A stretch of 33,603 bases of DNA from Elusimicrobiota bacterium (lineage in GTDB: Bacteria > Elusimicrobiota > Elusimicrobia > UBA1565 > UBA9628), in the NCBI GenBank assembly GCA_003151975.1, contig PLZD01000065.1:1-33603 (forward strand), given 5' to 3'. Numbering within the stretch: the stretch's first letter is position 1; each line of letters begins with the position of its first letter. Both the position numbers and the translations under genes were made by a program. This document shows positions 7,260-15,601 of this stretch, piece by piece. The notes under the pieces are model-generated. The model was not told where the DNA came from. It saw only the letters and a program-made list of their open reading frames with translations, and made no database searches.

Positions 7260-8009
7260 GTGACGGCGCCGGTCCCTCTCTTTCTTTTTCTCCTTCTTCT
7301 GCTCCCGTCGAAGGCGGCGGCGGCGGAGTTCGGCGAATTGCGGGAAGTCCCCAAAGACCTCTGGGGCGGCGCCAAGGAGGAAGTCCGCCCTGAAGGCCTG
7401 TTGACCTTGTTGACCGCCGGCGCGGCGGCCAGCATCGCTCGCTACGGCGGGACGACGGCTTTCGACGATTATCGCGTCGCGGACGCCTTGCAGAGGCATC
7501 CCGTCATGGGCAAGCGGGCGACCGATTTCGGAGCGGCTATCGGCGATCCACTCTACCTGCTGCCCGCCCTGGCGCTGACCTACGTCGCGGGAAAATATTC
7601 ACACCAAGAGCCGACTCAGGAGTTCGGAGTCCTCGGCTTCGAGGCGCTCGCGCTGGCCGGGATCGAGACGGAGATCCTGAAGGTCAGCGTGCGCCGCCTG
7701 CGCCCGGACCATACCGACCTCGCTGCGTTTCCCTCAGGGCACGCCTCCGAATCCTTCGCGCTGGCCACCGTCGCGGCCTCCCAATATGGCTGGAAGGCCG
7801 GTGTTCCCGCCTACGTGTTGGCGAGCTTCGTGGGCTATACGCGCATGGAAAGCAACAAACATTATCTGTCGGACGTTTTGTTCGGCGCGGGCCTTGGCAT
7901 CGCCTGCGGGCGCGCCGTGTTCAAGGTGCGGCGACGCGGCCACCCCGATCGATACGCGTTCACGCCGTTCGTTTCCCCCGGCGGCGGCGGCGTGGCGGTT
8001 TTTTTCTGA
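7260..8009 (+). CDS. PAP2-superfamily membrane phosphatase (249 aa)
   Basis: Membrane phosphatase of the PAP2 type; family members hydrolyse lipid phosphates such as undecaprenyl diphosphate or phosphatidate. All three catalytic motifs are present: K-x6-RP (K141 to P149, KVSVRRLRP), PSGH (158-161), and R-x5-H-x3-D (R195, H201, D205 in RMESNKHYLSD). An N-terminal hydrophobic segment (about 4-21) is a signal peptide or anchor, and two or more further membrane segments flank the motifs. The start is GTG at 7260, only 4 bp after the GlsB-type gene. The stop codon shares its last base with the next ATG (TGATG), so translation is coupled to the DUF3943 gene. This pairing suggests a role in lipid or undecaprenyl phosphate handling in the envelope. 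Confidence 0.9.
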   Translation: MTAPVPLFLFLLLLLPSKAAAAEFGELREVPKDLWGGAKEEVRPEGLLTLLTAGAAASIARYGGTTAFDDYRVADALQRHPVMGKRATDFGAAIGDPLYLLPALALTYVAGKYSHQEPTQEFGVLGFEALALAGIETEILKVSVRRLRPDHTDLAAFPSGHASESFALATVAASQYGWKAGVPAYVLASFVGYTRMESNKHYLSDVLFGAGLGIACGRAVFKVRRRGHPDRYAFTPFVSPGGGGVAVFF

Positions 8010-9502
8010 TGAAAACGATTCTCTTGCTGCTCTTGCTGTTTCTTCCCGCGAGGCTGCGGGCGCTCGAGCCGCTGATCAAGCCTTCCACCACCACAGCCAT
8101 CGCCGGCGAAACGGTGATCAAGGCGTCCACCGAGACCGCCAAGAACGGCGGACCCAATTCGCCCAATCGCGTGCTGCCGGGCGAGCCCGCCGTGCGCAAG
8201 AATTATTGGCTTCCGGCCATCGAGATCCCGGCGTTTCTGGTGCTGCTCAACGGCTACGACCGGGTCGCCTATCCCAACACGTTCTACAACAGCGGCATCA
8301 AATCCTCGAAGGAATTCTTCCTCCACGGGCACTGGGAATACGATCAAGATCCTTTTTGGGAAAGCCAGCTGGGGCATCCGCTGCAGGGCGCCATGATGTA
8401 CGGCTTCGCGCGTTCTTCGGGGCTCAACTTTTGGGAAAGCTGGGCCTACAGCAACGTCGGCAGCTACATGTGGATGATCGCGGGCGAGACCGACAACCCT
8501 CGGATCAACGGCCAGATCACGACCGGCAACGCCGGCTCCATTTTCGGCGAGGAGCTTTACCGCATGGGCAGCCTCGTGCTCGAGCGCGGCAGCGAAGACG
8601 GGGGCAAGCCCGCGGCCTGGCGCGAATGGGCCGCGGCCCTGATCTCGCCGCCGACCGGCATGAACCGCCTCTTGTTCGGCGACCGCTACAAATGGATGGA
8701 GGCCCGGGATCCGGCCACGTTCACGCGCTTGCGCTTCGGGCAGAGCGGGGCGGCGTCCGTCTCCGACAACCAGGCCGGCACGCACGGCGTCATCCATCAG
8801 GAGGCCACGACGGAGTTCTTGATGGACTACGGTCTGCCCGGCAAGGACGGTTATCGGTACATCCGCCCGCTCGATTACTTCAGCTTTCAGATCACCGGAG
8901 TCGCCGACAGCGGCCAACCGATCCGCAACGTCATCACGCGGGGCCTTTTGATCGGGGATAAGTACGAGGTAGGGGACTCCTATCGCGGCGTGTGGGGATT
9001 TTACGGCAGCTACGACTACATCGCGCAGGAGATCTTCCACGTCTCGAGCACGGCGGGCTCGATCGGCACGACGGCCCAGTGGCGGCTGGCACCCCAGACG
9101 GCGCTGCTGGGCACGGCGATGGCGGGTGTGGGCATGGGTGCTGCCGGCAGCACGCGCAATCCGGGCGACCGGAACTTTCACTACGGCGCCACGCCGCAGG
9201 AGCTGCTGGCGCTGCGTCTGATTTTCAGCGACCGGGTCATGCTCGAGACGACGGTGCGCGAATACCTTGTCAGCGCGCTGGCCGGCTCGGAAAACGGCAG
9301 CGAGGCCATCACGCGCATCGACACTTCGGCCACGGTGCGCGTTTACAAACATCACGCGCTCGGTCTTCAATACATCTTCTCGAATCGGCAAGCCCGCTAC
9401 GCGGGCCTGGCGAACCGCAATCAAAGCGTCGGGATCGTCAGCGTCACCTACAATCTGTTGGGGAACGCGAATTTCGGCGCGGTCCAATGGGAGCGCGACT
9501 AG
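8009..9502 (+). CDS. DUF3943 family outer-membrane protein (497 aa)
   Basis: Secreted protein of the DUF3943 family, of unknown function. A signal peptide covers about 1-21 (MKTILLLLLLFLPARLRALE). The conserved block lies around residues 105-200: a sequence like HGHWEYDQDPFWESQLGHP, then QGAMMYGFARSSGLNFWES and NAGSIFGEELYRMGSLVLE. The second half has many alternating aromatic strands (for example YFSFQITGVADS, WGFYGSYDYIAQEIFHVSST, HHALGLQYIFSN), consistent with an outer-membrane beta-barrel. It is the third gene of the GlsB-PAP2-DUF3943 operon, coupled to the PAP2 gene by a 1-base overlap. A joint role in envelope lipid homeostasis is an inference from context. It converges with the BON lipoprotein gene with only 7 bp between the stops. 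Confidence 0.85.
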   Translation: MKTILLLLLLFLPARLRALEPLIKPSTTTAIAGETVIKASTETAKNGGPNSPNRVLPGEPAVRKNYWLPAIEIPAFLVLLNGYDRVAYPNTFYNSGIKSSKEFFLHGHWEYDQDPFWESQLGHPLQGAMMYGFARSSGLNFWESWAYSNVGSYMWMIAGETDNPRINGQITTGNAGSIFGEELYRMGSLVLERGSEDGGKPAAWREWAAALISPPTGMNRLLFGDRYKWMEARDPATFTRLRFGQSGAASVSDNQAGTHGVIHQEATTEFLMDYGLPGKDGYRYIRPLDYFSFQITGVADSGQPIRNVITRGLLIGDKYEVGDSYRGVWGFYGSYDYIAQEIFHVSSTAGSIGTTAQWRLAPQTALLGTAMAGVGMGAAGSTRNPGDRNFHYGATPQELLALRLIFSDRVMLETTVREYLVSALAGSENGSEAITRIDTSATVRVYKHHALGLQYIFSNRQARYAGLANRNQSVGIVSVTYNLLGNANFGAVQWERD

Positions 9503-9509
9503 ACGCCGT

Positions 9510-9821
9510 TTAGGGCTTGATCTCTATGTTGTTGACGACGTTCTTGACGCCGTCCACGCCGCGGGCGACGACTTCCGCCCGGTTCTTATCATCCACGTTG
9601 GGCACGAGGCCGGAAAGATAAACCGTGTTCTCCACCGTCTTGACCCCGATATGGGTCAGCGTCCCAGGATGATTGCCGCCCGCCAAACGGGTCTTCACGG
9701 TCGCCGTGATCCCGGCATCGTCCAAGCTGTGTCCCGCGGTCTCGCCCGTCAGGGTCTTGCAGCCGGCGGCCAGAAACAACGAGAGTCCCAGCACCATCCG
9801 AAGCGTTAAAAACCTAGACAT
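9510..9821 (-). CDS. BON-domain lipoprotein (103 aa)
   Basis: Small envelope lipoprotein with one BON domain, a fold found in osmotic-stress proteins such as OsmY and thought to bind membranes or peptidoglycan. The N-terminus MSRFLTLRMVLGLSLFLAAGC carries a lipobox (LAAGC, Cys21). The BON domain spans about 34-101 (DAGITATVKTRLAGG through VYLSGLVPN to VVNNIEIKP). The start is ATG at 9821, preceded by AAAGGAG with 7 nt spacing. A longer frame to 9872 lacks these signals and would cross the -10 box at 9844-9849. Its promoter has the shared proximal site GTAGAACTCCGGAT at the exact spacing, placing it in the common regulon. Confidence 0.9.
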   Translation of the reverse strand: MSRFLTLRMVLGLSLFLAAGCKTLTGETAGHSLDDAGITATVKTRLAGGNHPGTLTHIGVKTVENTVYLSGLVPNVDDKNRAEVVARGVDGVKNVVNNIEIKP

Positions 9822-9843
9822 AGAATCTCCTTTGAGTGTGACC

Positions 9844-9910
9844 ATGATAGCCGTCGCCGCGCCGCGCGGCAATCCGGAGTTCTACCGTGCGCGGCGCGTA
9901 AAAGCCCTTA
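9844..9910 (-). promoter_or_regulatory. Shared-type promoter of the BON lipoprotein gene
   Basis: Minus strand: distal site GGGCTTTTACGCGC (centre 9902.5), proximal site GTAGAACTCCGGAT (centre 9880.5), -35-like TTGCCG, -10 box TATCAT (9849-9844). Confidence 0.8.
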
Positions 9911-9977
9911 TCCGTAGTTATACGGATGCTCCGGGGGATGAGTCCTGATTGTGCCGCGCGAGGGACGGCGGCATAAT
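9910..9977 (+). promoter_or_regulatory. Shared-type promoter of the CheB-CheR-PAS kinase/regulator operon
   Basis: Distal site is a perfect palindrome, ATCCGTAGTTATACGGAT (centre 9918.5). The proximal site GGATGAGTCCTGAT (centre 9940.5) is weaker. The -10 box is CATAAT (9972-9977). The kinase ATG lies about 35 nt beyond the expected transcription start. Confidence 0.8.
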
Positions 9978-10018
9978 ATAGATGGCGGAGGCTCGTTAAA
10001 AGTTTATAATAAAAAGCC

Positions 10019-13000
10019 ATGATAATCAGTAAGCCTAGGGGTTTCCCTATCGTCGGCATCGGGGCTTCCGCGGGCGGGCTCGAGGCCTTCGAGAGCCTAT
10101 TGACCGGCTTGCCGCGGGAACCGGGCAAGGCCTTCGTGCTCGTGCCCCATCTCGCCCCCCAGTTCGAAAGTCATCTCAGCGAGATATTGGCACGCAACAT
10201 CAACCTGCCGGTCAGGGAAATAAAAGGGGGAGACAAAGTCGAGCCCAACCAGATTTATGTCATCCCGCCCAATCGTTCCATGGTTATTAAGGAAGGGATT
10301 CTCCATCTTTCCGCCGCCAAACGCGACATCCAGCGCTTCAATCCCATCGACAGCTTCTTTCGCTCCTTGGCTGACGACCAGAAGGGGCGCGCGGTCGGAG
10401 TCCTCTTGTCCGGCTCGGGCACCGATGGGACCGAAGGACTCAAAGCCATCAAGGCGCGCGGTGGAACCACTTTCGCGCAGGACGATGAGAGCGCGGGCCA
10501 TCTCAGCATGCCGCACTCGGCCGTGATCGCCGGCTGCGTGGACTTCGTCTTTTCTGCGGCCGAGATCGGGCGGAAGCTCGGCCTTACCCTCAACGGCGGC
10601 CACCGTCAGCAATTCAAGTCCTCGGTCGAAAAGACCATCGATAGGATCGTCGCGCTTCTGCGGGCCGCCAAGGGAGTGGACCTCGAGTTCTATAAGCGGG
10701 ATACGATCCGGCGGCGGATCCAAAGACGCATGGGGCTCAACCGTGTGCGGGATATCGAGAAGTACCTCCGTCTTCTTAAATCGAACCCCGAGGAGGTCGA
10801 GCGGCTCTATGGCGATGTGCTGATCTGCGTGACTTCCTTCTTTCGGGAACCGGACTCCTTCCGGGCCTTGAAGACCGCCATCTATCCGCGCCTGCTCAAA
10901 AACAGGTCCGCGCGTCTGCCGATCCGCATCTGGGTTCCGGGCTGCTCCACGGGCGAAGAGGCTTATTCCCATGCCATCAACTTGATCGAGTACCTCGAAA
11001 AAAACCCCTCCCAGACGCCGTTCCAGATATTCGCCACGGATGTCAACCCCGAGGTCATCGCGAAAGCCCGCATCGGCTGTTACTCGGAGAAGATGACCGC
11101 GGGGCTATCCCCTGAGCGCCTGCGGCGCTTCTTCGTGAAGACCGACGCCGGCTACACCGTCATCCCGGCGATCCGCGACCGGTGCGTCTTCGCCGTTCAC
11201 GACCTGGTGCAGAATCCGCCTTTCACGGGCATCGATCTGATCAGCTGCCGCAACCTGCTGATCTACCTGGGTCCCTCGCTCCAGGACAAGGTGATGCAGA
11301 TGTTTCAATATGCCTTGAAGCCCAGGGGAATCCTCATGCTGGGCCGCTCGGAGGGCGTCGGGGAATTCTCCGGACGCTTCTCGCCGCTGGACTCGATAAA
11401 AAAAGTGTTTTCGGAGCGCACGACGGCTTCCAAGGCGCATCTCGATTTCGTCCGATCCAATCGCTTCTTGGAGACCGAGGCCACCTTCAAGAGTCCGGGT
11501 ATAGACGTTAGGGGGCCGCGCCTGCCGACGGAAGACTCCTTCGATCTGCAAGGCCAGTTGGACGGCGTCCTGCCCGCGCGCTACACCCCCAATGGAGTCA
11601 TCGTCAACGCGGAACTCGAGATCCTTCGATTCCTGGGTAATACCTCCGGGTTTCTGCGTCCGGCGCCCGGGAAACCCAGCATGAATCTGCGCCGCATGGC
11701 TTCGGGGGCCCTGCTTCTGGAGCTCAGGGCGGCCATCCAGGCCGCCAAACAGTCGGCCAGCGGGGTGCGCAAGGAGATCTCCGCGTTTCACGCGGGCGGG
11801 CCGCCTCGGCGCGCCCGCATCGAGGTCCTGCCGATCAAAGCCTCCGCACCACTAAAGGAATACTTCGTCATCCTCTTCGAGGAGATCTCCGCAAACGGCG
11901 AGGATTCGGGCGCCGCGGGGAAAAGTCGCGGCAAGCAACGCCGCCGCATGCGGGAGCTCACGGAGGACCTGGCGACCTCCGCCGAGCACCTCAAAGCGAT
12001 CATCGAAGAGCAAGAGTCGACCAACGCCAGGCTCAAGGCCTCCAATGAGGACCTTCTTTCCAGCAACGAAGAACTGCAAAGCATCAACGAGGAGTTCGAA
12101 ACCTCCAAGGAAGAGCTCCAATCGAGCAACGAGGAGCTGCTCGCGTCGACCGAGGAAGTCCGGCGCGGCAACGAGATCTTGCGCCACGCCAACAACGACC
12201 TATCCAATCTGCTGGCCAACAGCGACATCGCCATCGTCCTCCTGGATTCCAAGCTGGCGATCCATCGCTTCACGCCGGCGGCGGAGAAGGTCCTCGGGCT
12301 ATCCTCGGACGAGATCGGCCGATCCGTCGAGACGGCCAAGCTTTCGCTGCGCCTTCCCAATCTCAAAGACCTGCTCCTGAACGTCATCAAGACCGGCCAG
12401 AGACACGCATTGGAAGCGCAGGATCTTCAGGGCCGCTGGTATTACCTCATCCTTCGCCCTTACCGGACCGACAAGAGCGGCGGCGAGAAAAGCAGGATCG
12501 AGGGCGCCGTGATGGCGCTCATCGATATTACCGCCCGGAAGCTCTCCGAGAAGAACTTGCTTCGCCTGGCCACCGTTGTGCTCGACTCCAACGACGCCCT
12601 CATCATCTACGATCTCAAGGACCGCATCACCGCCTGGAACAAAGGCGCGCAAAAGATGTACGGCTATACCAAAGCGGAAGCCTTGCGCATGAACATCCGG
12701 CGGCTCACGCCGAAAAATATGCGCATACGGGTGCGGGAGCTGGTTCGGGTATCGGCGGCGCCGCTGGTGACCCAGCGCCGCACGAAAGACGGCCGCATTC
12801 TCGACGTGTTGCTGACCGTCACCGTGCTGCGCGACAGCAAGGGCCGGGCCGTCGAGGTCGCCACGACCGAGCGGGACATCACGGAGCAGAAGCGGGCCGA
12901 GCTGGAACGCAAGCTCATCGAAAAAAGCGTGGTGCGGCTGGCCACCGTGGTGCTCGACTCCAACGACGCCGTCATCGTCTACGATCTCAACGATCGGGTC

Positions 13001-14317
13001 ACCGCTTGGAACAAGGGCGCGCAAAGGATGTACGGCTACGGCGAAGCGGAAGCCTTGCGGATGAATATCAGGCAGCTCACGCCCAAAAACATGCGCATCA
13101 GGGCGCGCGAGCTGGTTCGGGTGTCGGCGGCGCCCATCGAGACCCAGCGCCTCATGAAGGGCGGGCGGATTCTGGACGTGCTGCTGACCGTCACGGTGCT
13201 GCGTGACGACAAGGGCCAGGCCGTGGAGGTCGCCACGACCGAGCGCGACATCACGGAGCAGAAGCGGGCCGAGCGGGAACGCAAGCTCAACGAAAAAAAT
13301 GTGATGCGGCTGGCCACCGTGGTGCTCGATTCCAACGATGCCGTCATCATCTGCGATCTCAGCGGGAGGATCGCCGCCTGGAACAAAGGCGCGCAAAATA
13401 TGTACGGCTACAGCGAAGCGGAAGCCTTGCGCATGAACATCAGCCGGCTCATGCCGGAGCGCGATCGCATCAGCACGCGCGAGCTGCTCCGGCTGTCGTC
13501 GACGCCGATGGAGACCCGGCGCCGCGCGAAGGACGGCCGGATCCTGGACGTGCTGCGCACGGTCACGGTGCTGCGCGACGCCAAGGGCCAGCCGGTCGAG
13601 ATCGCCAAGACCGAACGGGATATCACGGAGCAGATGCGGGCCGAGCGCGAACTCCAGTGGCTTCACGCGCGGGTGATCACCGCCCAGGAAACGGAGCGCA
13701 AGCGCCTTTCCCGCGAGCTCCATGACGGCGTCGGTCAGATCCTCTCGGGAGTAAAATTCCGGCTCGAATCCTTGCCGGGGACCATGGCTTTGACCCCGGG
13801 CGCCTCGGCGAAGATCCTCAAGGTGGGCGGCTTTCTGAATCATGCCATCTCGGAGATCCGCCGCGTTTCGCAGAATCTGATGCCGTCGGAATTGGAGGAC
13901 CTGGGCCTTGAGCCGGCGCTCCATACCCTTTGCCGCGATTTCAAGGGGCGCTCGGGAGTCCACGTGACGCTGCGCAGCGGGGACGTTTCGGCGGCTATCG
14001 GGCCTAATTTGGCGCTGGCGTTGTACCGCATCGCGCAAGAGGCGCTCAACAACATCGGGAAACACTCTAAAGCGACCACGGCCATCGTCTCATTGTCCCG
14101 CAAGGGAAATGAGCTCGAACTGATCGTGAGCGATAATGGAATTGGATTCAAGGCCGGGGGCAGCCGACGGCTGCACGGCCGCGGCATCGGTCTTGGGAGC
14201 ATGCGCGAGCGGGCGCAGTCGGTCGGCGGCTCTCTCGAGATACAATCGAAACCGGGATCGGGCACCACGCTCGGCGTCCGCGCTCCCCTGTCGGGCCTAG
14301 GAGAATACCTCGTATGA
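10019..14317 (+). CDS. CheB-CheR-coiled-coil-PAS(4)-NarL-type hybrid sensor kinase (1432 aa)
   Basis: Large cytoplasmic signalling protein. An N-terminal CheB methylesterase domain (about 8-190) has the catalytic triad S17 (GASAGG), H44 and D136 (GSGTDG). A CheR methyltransferase (about 200-470) has a SAM-binding VPGCSTGEEAYS near residue 306 and CRNLLIYL. A coiled coil (about 650-720, SNEELQS repeats) leads to a divergent PAS domain (about 725-842). Three near-identical PAS domains of 124 residues start near 850, 974 and 1098. The C-terminus is a HisKA_3 dimerisation domain with H1235 (RELHDG) and an HATPase with EALNN (N1344, N1345) and DNGIG (1372-1376). HisKA_3 kinases phosphorylate NarL/LuxR-type regulators, and one follows with a 4-bp ATGA overlap. 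No transmembrane segment and no classical chemotaxis gene is present. The promoter carries two operator sites. Confidence 0.93.
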   Translation: MIISKPRGFPIVGIGASAGGLEAFESLLTGLPREPGKAFVLVPHLAPQFESHLSEILARNINLPVREIKGGDKVEPNQIYVIPPNRSMVIKEGILHLSAAKRDIQRFNPIDSFFRSLADDQKGRAVGVLLSGSGTDGTEGLKAIKARGGTTFAQDDESAGHLSMPHSAVIAGCVDFVFSAAEIGRKLGLTLNGGHRQQFKSSVEKTIDRIVALLRAAKGVDLEFYKRDTIRRRIQRRMGLNRVRDIEKYLRLLKSNPEEVERLYGDVLICVTSFFREPDSFRALKTAIYPRLLKNRSARLPIRIWVPGCSTGEEAYSHAINLIEYLEKNPSQTPFQIFATDVNPEVIAKARIGCYSEKMTAGLSPERLRRFFVKTDAGYTVIPAIRDRCVFAVHDLVQNPPFTGIDLISCRNLLIYLGPSLQDKVMQMFQYALKPRGILMLGRSEGVGEFSGRFSPLDSIKKVFSERTTASKAHLDFVRSNRFLETEATFKSPGIDVRGPRLPTEDSFDLQGQLDGVLPARYTPNGVIVNAELEILRFLGNTSGFLRPAPGKPSMNLRRMASGALLLELRAAIQAAKQSASGVRKEISAFHAGGPPRRARIEVLPIKASAPLKEYFVILFEEISANGEDSGAAGKSRGKQRRRMRELTEDLATSAEHLKAIIEEQESTNARLKASNEDLLSSNEELQSINEEFETSKEELQSSNEELLASTEEVRRGNEILRHANNDLSNLLANSDIAIVLLDSKLAIHRFTPAAEKVLGLSSDEIGRSVETAKLSLRLPNLKDLLLNVIKTGQRHALEAQDLQGRWYYLILRPYRTDKSGGEKSRIEGAVMALIDITARKLSEKNLLRLATVVLDSNDALIIYDLKDRITAWNKGAQKMYGYTKAEALRMNIRRLTPKNMRIRVRELVRVSAAPLVTQRRTKDGRILDVLLTVTVLRDSKGRAVEVATTERDITEQKRAELERKLIEKSVVRLATVVLDSNDAVIVYDLNDRVTAWNKGAQRMYGYGEAEALRMNIRQLTPKNMRIRARELVRVSAAPIETQRLMKGGRILDVLLTVTVLRDDKGQAVEVATTERDITEQKRAERERKLNEKNVMRLATVVLDSNDAVIICDLSGRIAAWNKGAQNMYGYSEAEALRMNISRLMPERDRISTRELLRLSSTPMETRRRAKDGRILDVLRTVTVLRDAKGQPVEIAKTERDITEQMRAERELQWLHARVITAQETERKRLSRELHDGVGQILSGVKFRLESLPGTMALTPGASAKILKVGGFLNHAISEIRRVSQNLMPSELEDLGLEPALHTLCRDFKGRSGVHVTLRSGDVSAAIGPNLALALYRIAQEALNNIGKHSKATTAIVSLSRKGNELELIVSDNGIGFKAGGSRRLHGRGIGLGSMRERAQSVGGSLEIQSKPGSGTTLGVRAPLSGLGEYLV
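12566..13681 (+). repeat. Three 372-bp tandem PAS-coding repeats
   Basis: Units start at 12566, 12938 and 13310, each beginning CTGGCCACCGT. Each encodes one 124-residue PAS domain plus linker (LATVVLDSNDA to ITEQ-RAE). The first two are nearly the same at DNA level and the third is more diverged, which suggests recent internal duplication. Confidence 0.9.
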
Positions 14318-14997
14318 AAGTGAAAAGCCAAGCCAAGATCAAAGTCTTCCTCGTGGACGACCATCCCGCCGTGCGCGAGGGAGTGCGTTCTTTTCTGACC
14401 ACCCAAGGCTCCGTGGCGGTAGTGGGCGAAGCGGCCGACGATGTGGAGGCCCTGCGCAAGCTCAAGAAGGTCGAGCCCGACGTCATCATCCTGGACATCA
14501 ACCTCCCGGCATTGGACGGAGGCGAGCTGGCCCGGCGGCTGCGCCAAGTGGTCCCGCACGCCAAACTGATCGCCTTCAGCATCCATTCCACTCCGGAATA
14601 CGTGGTCCGAATGGCCCGCAGCGGCGTGCACGGCTACGTGGTCAAAGACGCTCCGGCGGCCAAGCTCGTCGAGGCCATCCGCCAGGTTTACGGCGGGGGA
14701 CTTTATTTCCCGTCCGACATGTCCGACGCCATCTTGGCCCCGGGGTCCAATCCTTCCTCCAATCAGCCCGGCCAAGTCGTGTTGACCGCTCGAGAGCGCG
14801 AAGTCCTGGGCCTGCTCGCCGAGGGTCTGGCCAACAAAGAGGTCGCGCGCAAATTGGGCATCAGCGTGCGGACCGCCGAGACGCATCGCGAGCACCTCTC
14901 GCGCAAGCTCAACATCATGACGGTCGCGGGTCTGACGAAATACGCGATCCAGCAAGGACTGACGTCGCTTGGGACGACTCCCTCGCCCGAGAAGTAA
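14314..14997 (+). CDS. NarL/LuxR-type response regulator, cognate of the upstream kinase (227 aa)
   Basis: Two-domain transcription factor. The receiver domain (about 9-125) has acidic D15/D16, phospho-acceptor D61 (ILDINLP), and K111 (VVKD). After a short linker, a LuxR-type HTH occupies about 157-218 (LTAREREVLGLLAEGLANKE, recognition helix SVRTAETHREHL). The ATG overlaps the stop of the kinase gene (ATGA) and GGAG lies 11 nt upstream, so the pair is translated together and is very probably a cognate two-component system. Its HTH is nearly identical to that of the regulator at 16191-16862, which predicts the same DNA target. I infer that it binds the GTA-N4-TCCG sites found throughout this window, including those in front of its own operon. 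Confidence 0.95.
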   Translation: MKVKSQAKIKVFLVDDHPAVREGVRSFLTTQGSVAVVGEAADDVEALRKLKKVEPDVIILDINLPALDGGELARRLRQVVPHAKLIAFSIHSTPEYVVRMARSGVHGYVVKDAPAAKLVEAIRQVYGGGLYFPSDMSDAILAPGSNPSSNQPGQVVLTAREREVLGLLAEGLANKEVARKLGISVRTAETHREHLSRKLNIMTVAGLTKYAIQQGLTSLGTTPSPEK

Positions 14998-15029
14998 AAC
15001 CGCTTACTCAATAGTTTCGTCCCTGCCCG

Positions 15030-15072
15030 CGTAGAAGTACGGATAGCAGGCGAACGTCCCGAGAGTTATCCT
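15030..15072 (+). promoter_or_regulatory. Shared-type promoter of the receiver-only regulator
   Basis: One clear site, CGTAGAAGTACGGAT (centre 15035.5), with the -10 box TATCCT (15067-15072) at the standard distance. A second, distal site is not convincing. Confidence 0.7.
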
Positions 15073-15088
15073 TTCTATTAGACCAAGC

Positions 15089-15523
15089 ATGAAGCCAGAA
15101 CAAATCAAGGTGTTCCTTGTCGACGATCATCCCATCCTGCGCGAAGGGGTGCGCACCTACCTGACCAGCAATGCGATCAAGGTCGTGGGAGCCGCCGCCA
15201 ATGGCGAAGAAGCCCTGCGCAAGGTCAAGAAACTGGCGCCGGACGTCGTCATTTTGGACATTAACCTGCCCGGCATCGACGGCGGCGAGTTGGCCCGCCG
15301 CTTGCGCCGGCTCATTCCCAAGACCAAGTTGATCGCTTTCAGCATCCATTCGAGCGAAGCCTACTTCGCGAAGATGAACCGGTGCGGCGTGCAGGGTTAT
15401 GTGACCAAAGACCAGCCGACGACCGCGCTGCTCTCCGCGATCAAGCATGTGTTCGGCGGCGGACGGCGTTTCCCTCAAGGCTGGGCCCCGGCGCGCGTCA
15501 GCGGCGCCGGCGTCCCCCGTTAA
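15089..15523 (+). CDS. Receiver-only response regulator paralogue, lacking the HTH (144 aa)
   Basis: Close paralogue of the two NarL-type regulators, but it stops after the receiver domain. Conserved residues are D12/D13, phospho-acceptor D57 (ILDINLP) and K107 (VTKD). It matches the 16191 regulator closely through the VFGGG segment near residue 130 and ends in an unrelated Pro/Arg tail (GWAPARVSGAGVPR). The DNA after the stop goes straight into the next promoter and holds no HTH remnant in any frame, so this looks like a deletion rather than a frameshift. It could act as a phosphate sink, a competitor for the kinase, or a partner by heterodimerisation. No Shine-Dalgarno sequence is evident. 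It has its own promoter with GTAGAAGTACGGAT. Confidence 0.85.
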   Translation: MKPEQIKVFLVDDHPILREGVRTYLTSNAIKVVGAAANGEEALRKVKKLAPDVVILDINLPGIDGGELARRLRRLIPKTKLIAFSIHSSEAYFAKMNRCGVQGYVTKDQPTTALLSAIKHVFGGGRRFPQGWAPARVSGAGVPR

Positions 15524-15530
15524 TCCTCTC

Positions 15531-15594
15531 AGTAATAACCCCGTCCTCTCCCGTAGAATTCCGCATTGGCTGGGCGCGCGGCGCGCGCTATAGT
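15531..15594 (+). promoter_or_regulatory. Shared-type promoter of the barrel-regulator operon
   Basis: Distal site AGTAATAACCCCG (centre 15536.5, spacing 21 instead of 22), proximal site GTAGAATTCCGCAT (centre 15557.5), -35-like TTGGCT, -10 box TATAGT (15589-15594). The ATG at 15602 is 7 nt downstream. Confidence 0.75.
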
Positions 15595-15601
15595 AGTTGA
15601 C

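Noticed and set aside
12299-14065. 588-codon open frame on the minus strand
   Set aside because: Antisense to the PAS/kinase region; its internal repeats only mirror the tandem PAS repeats.
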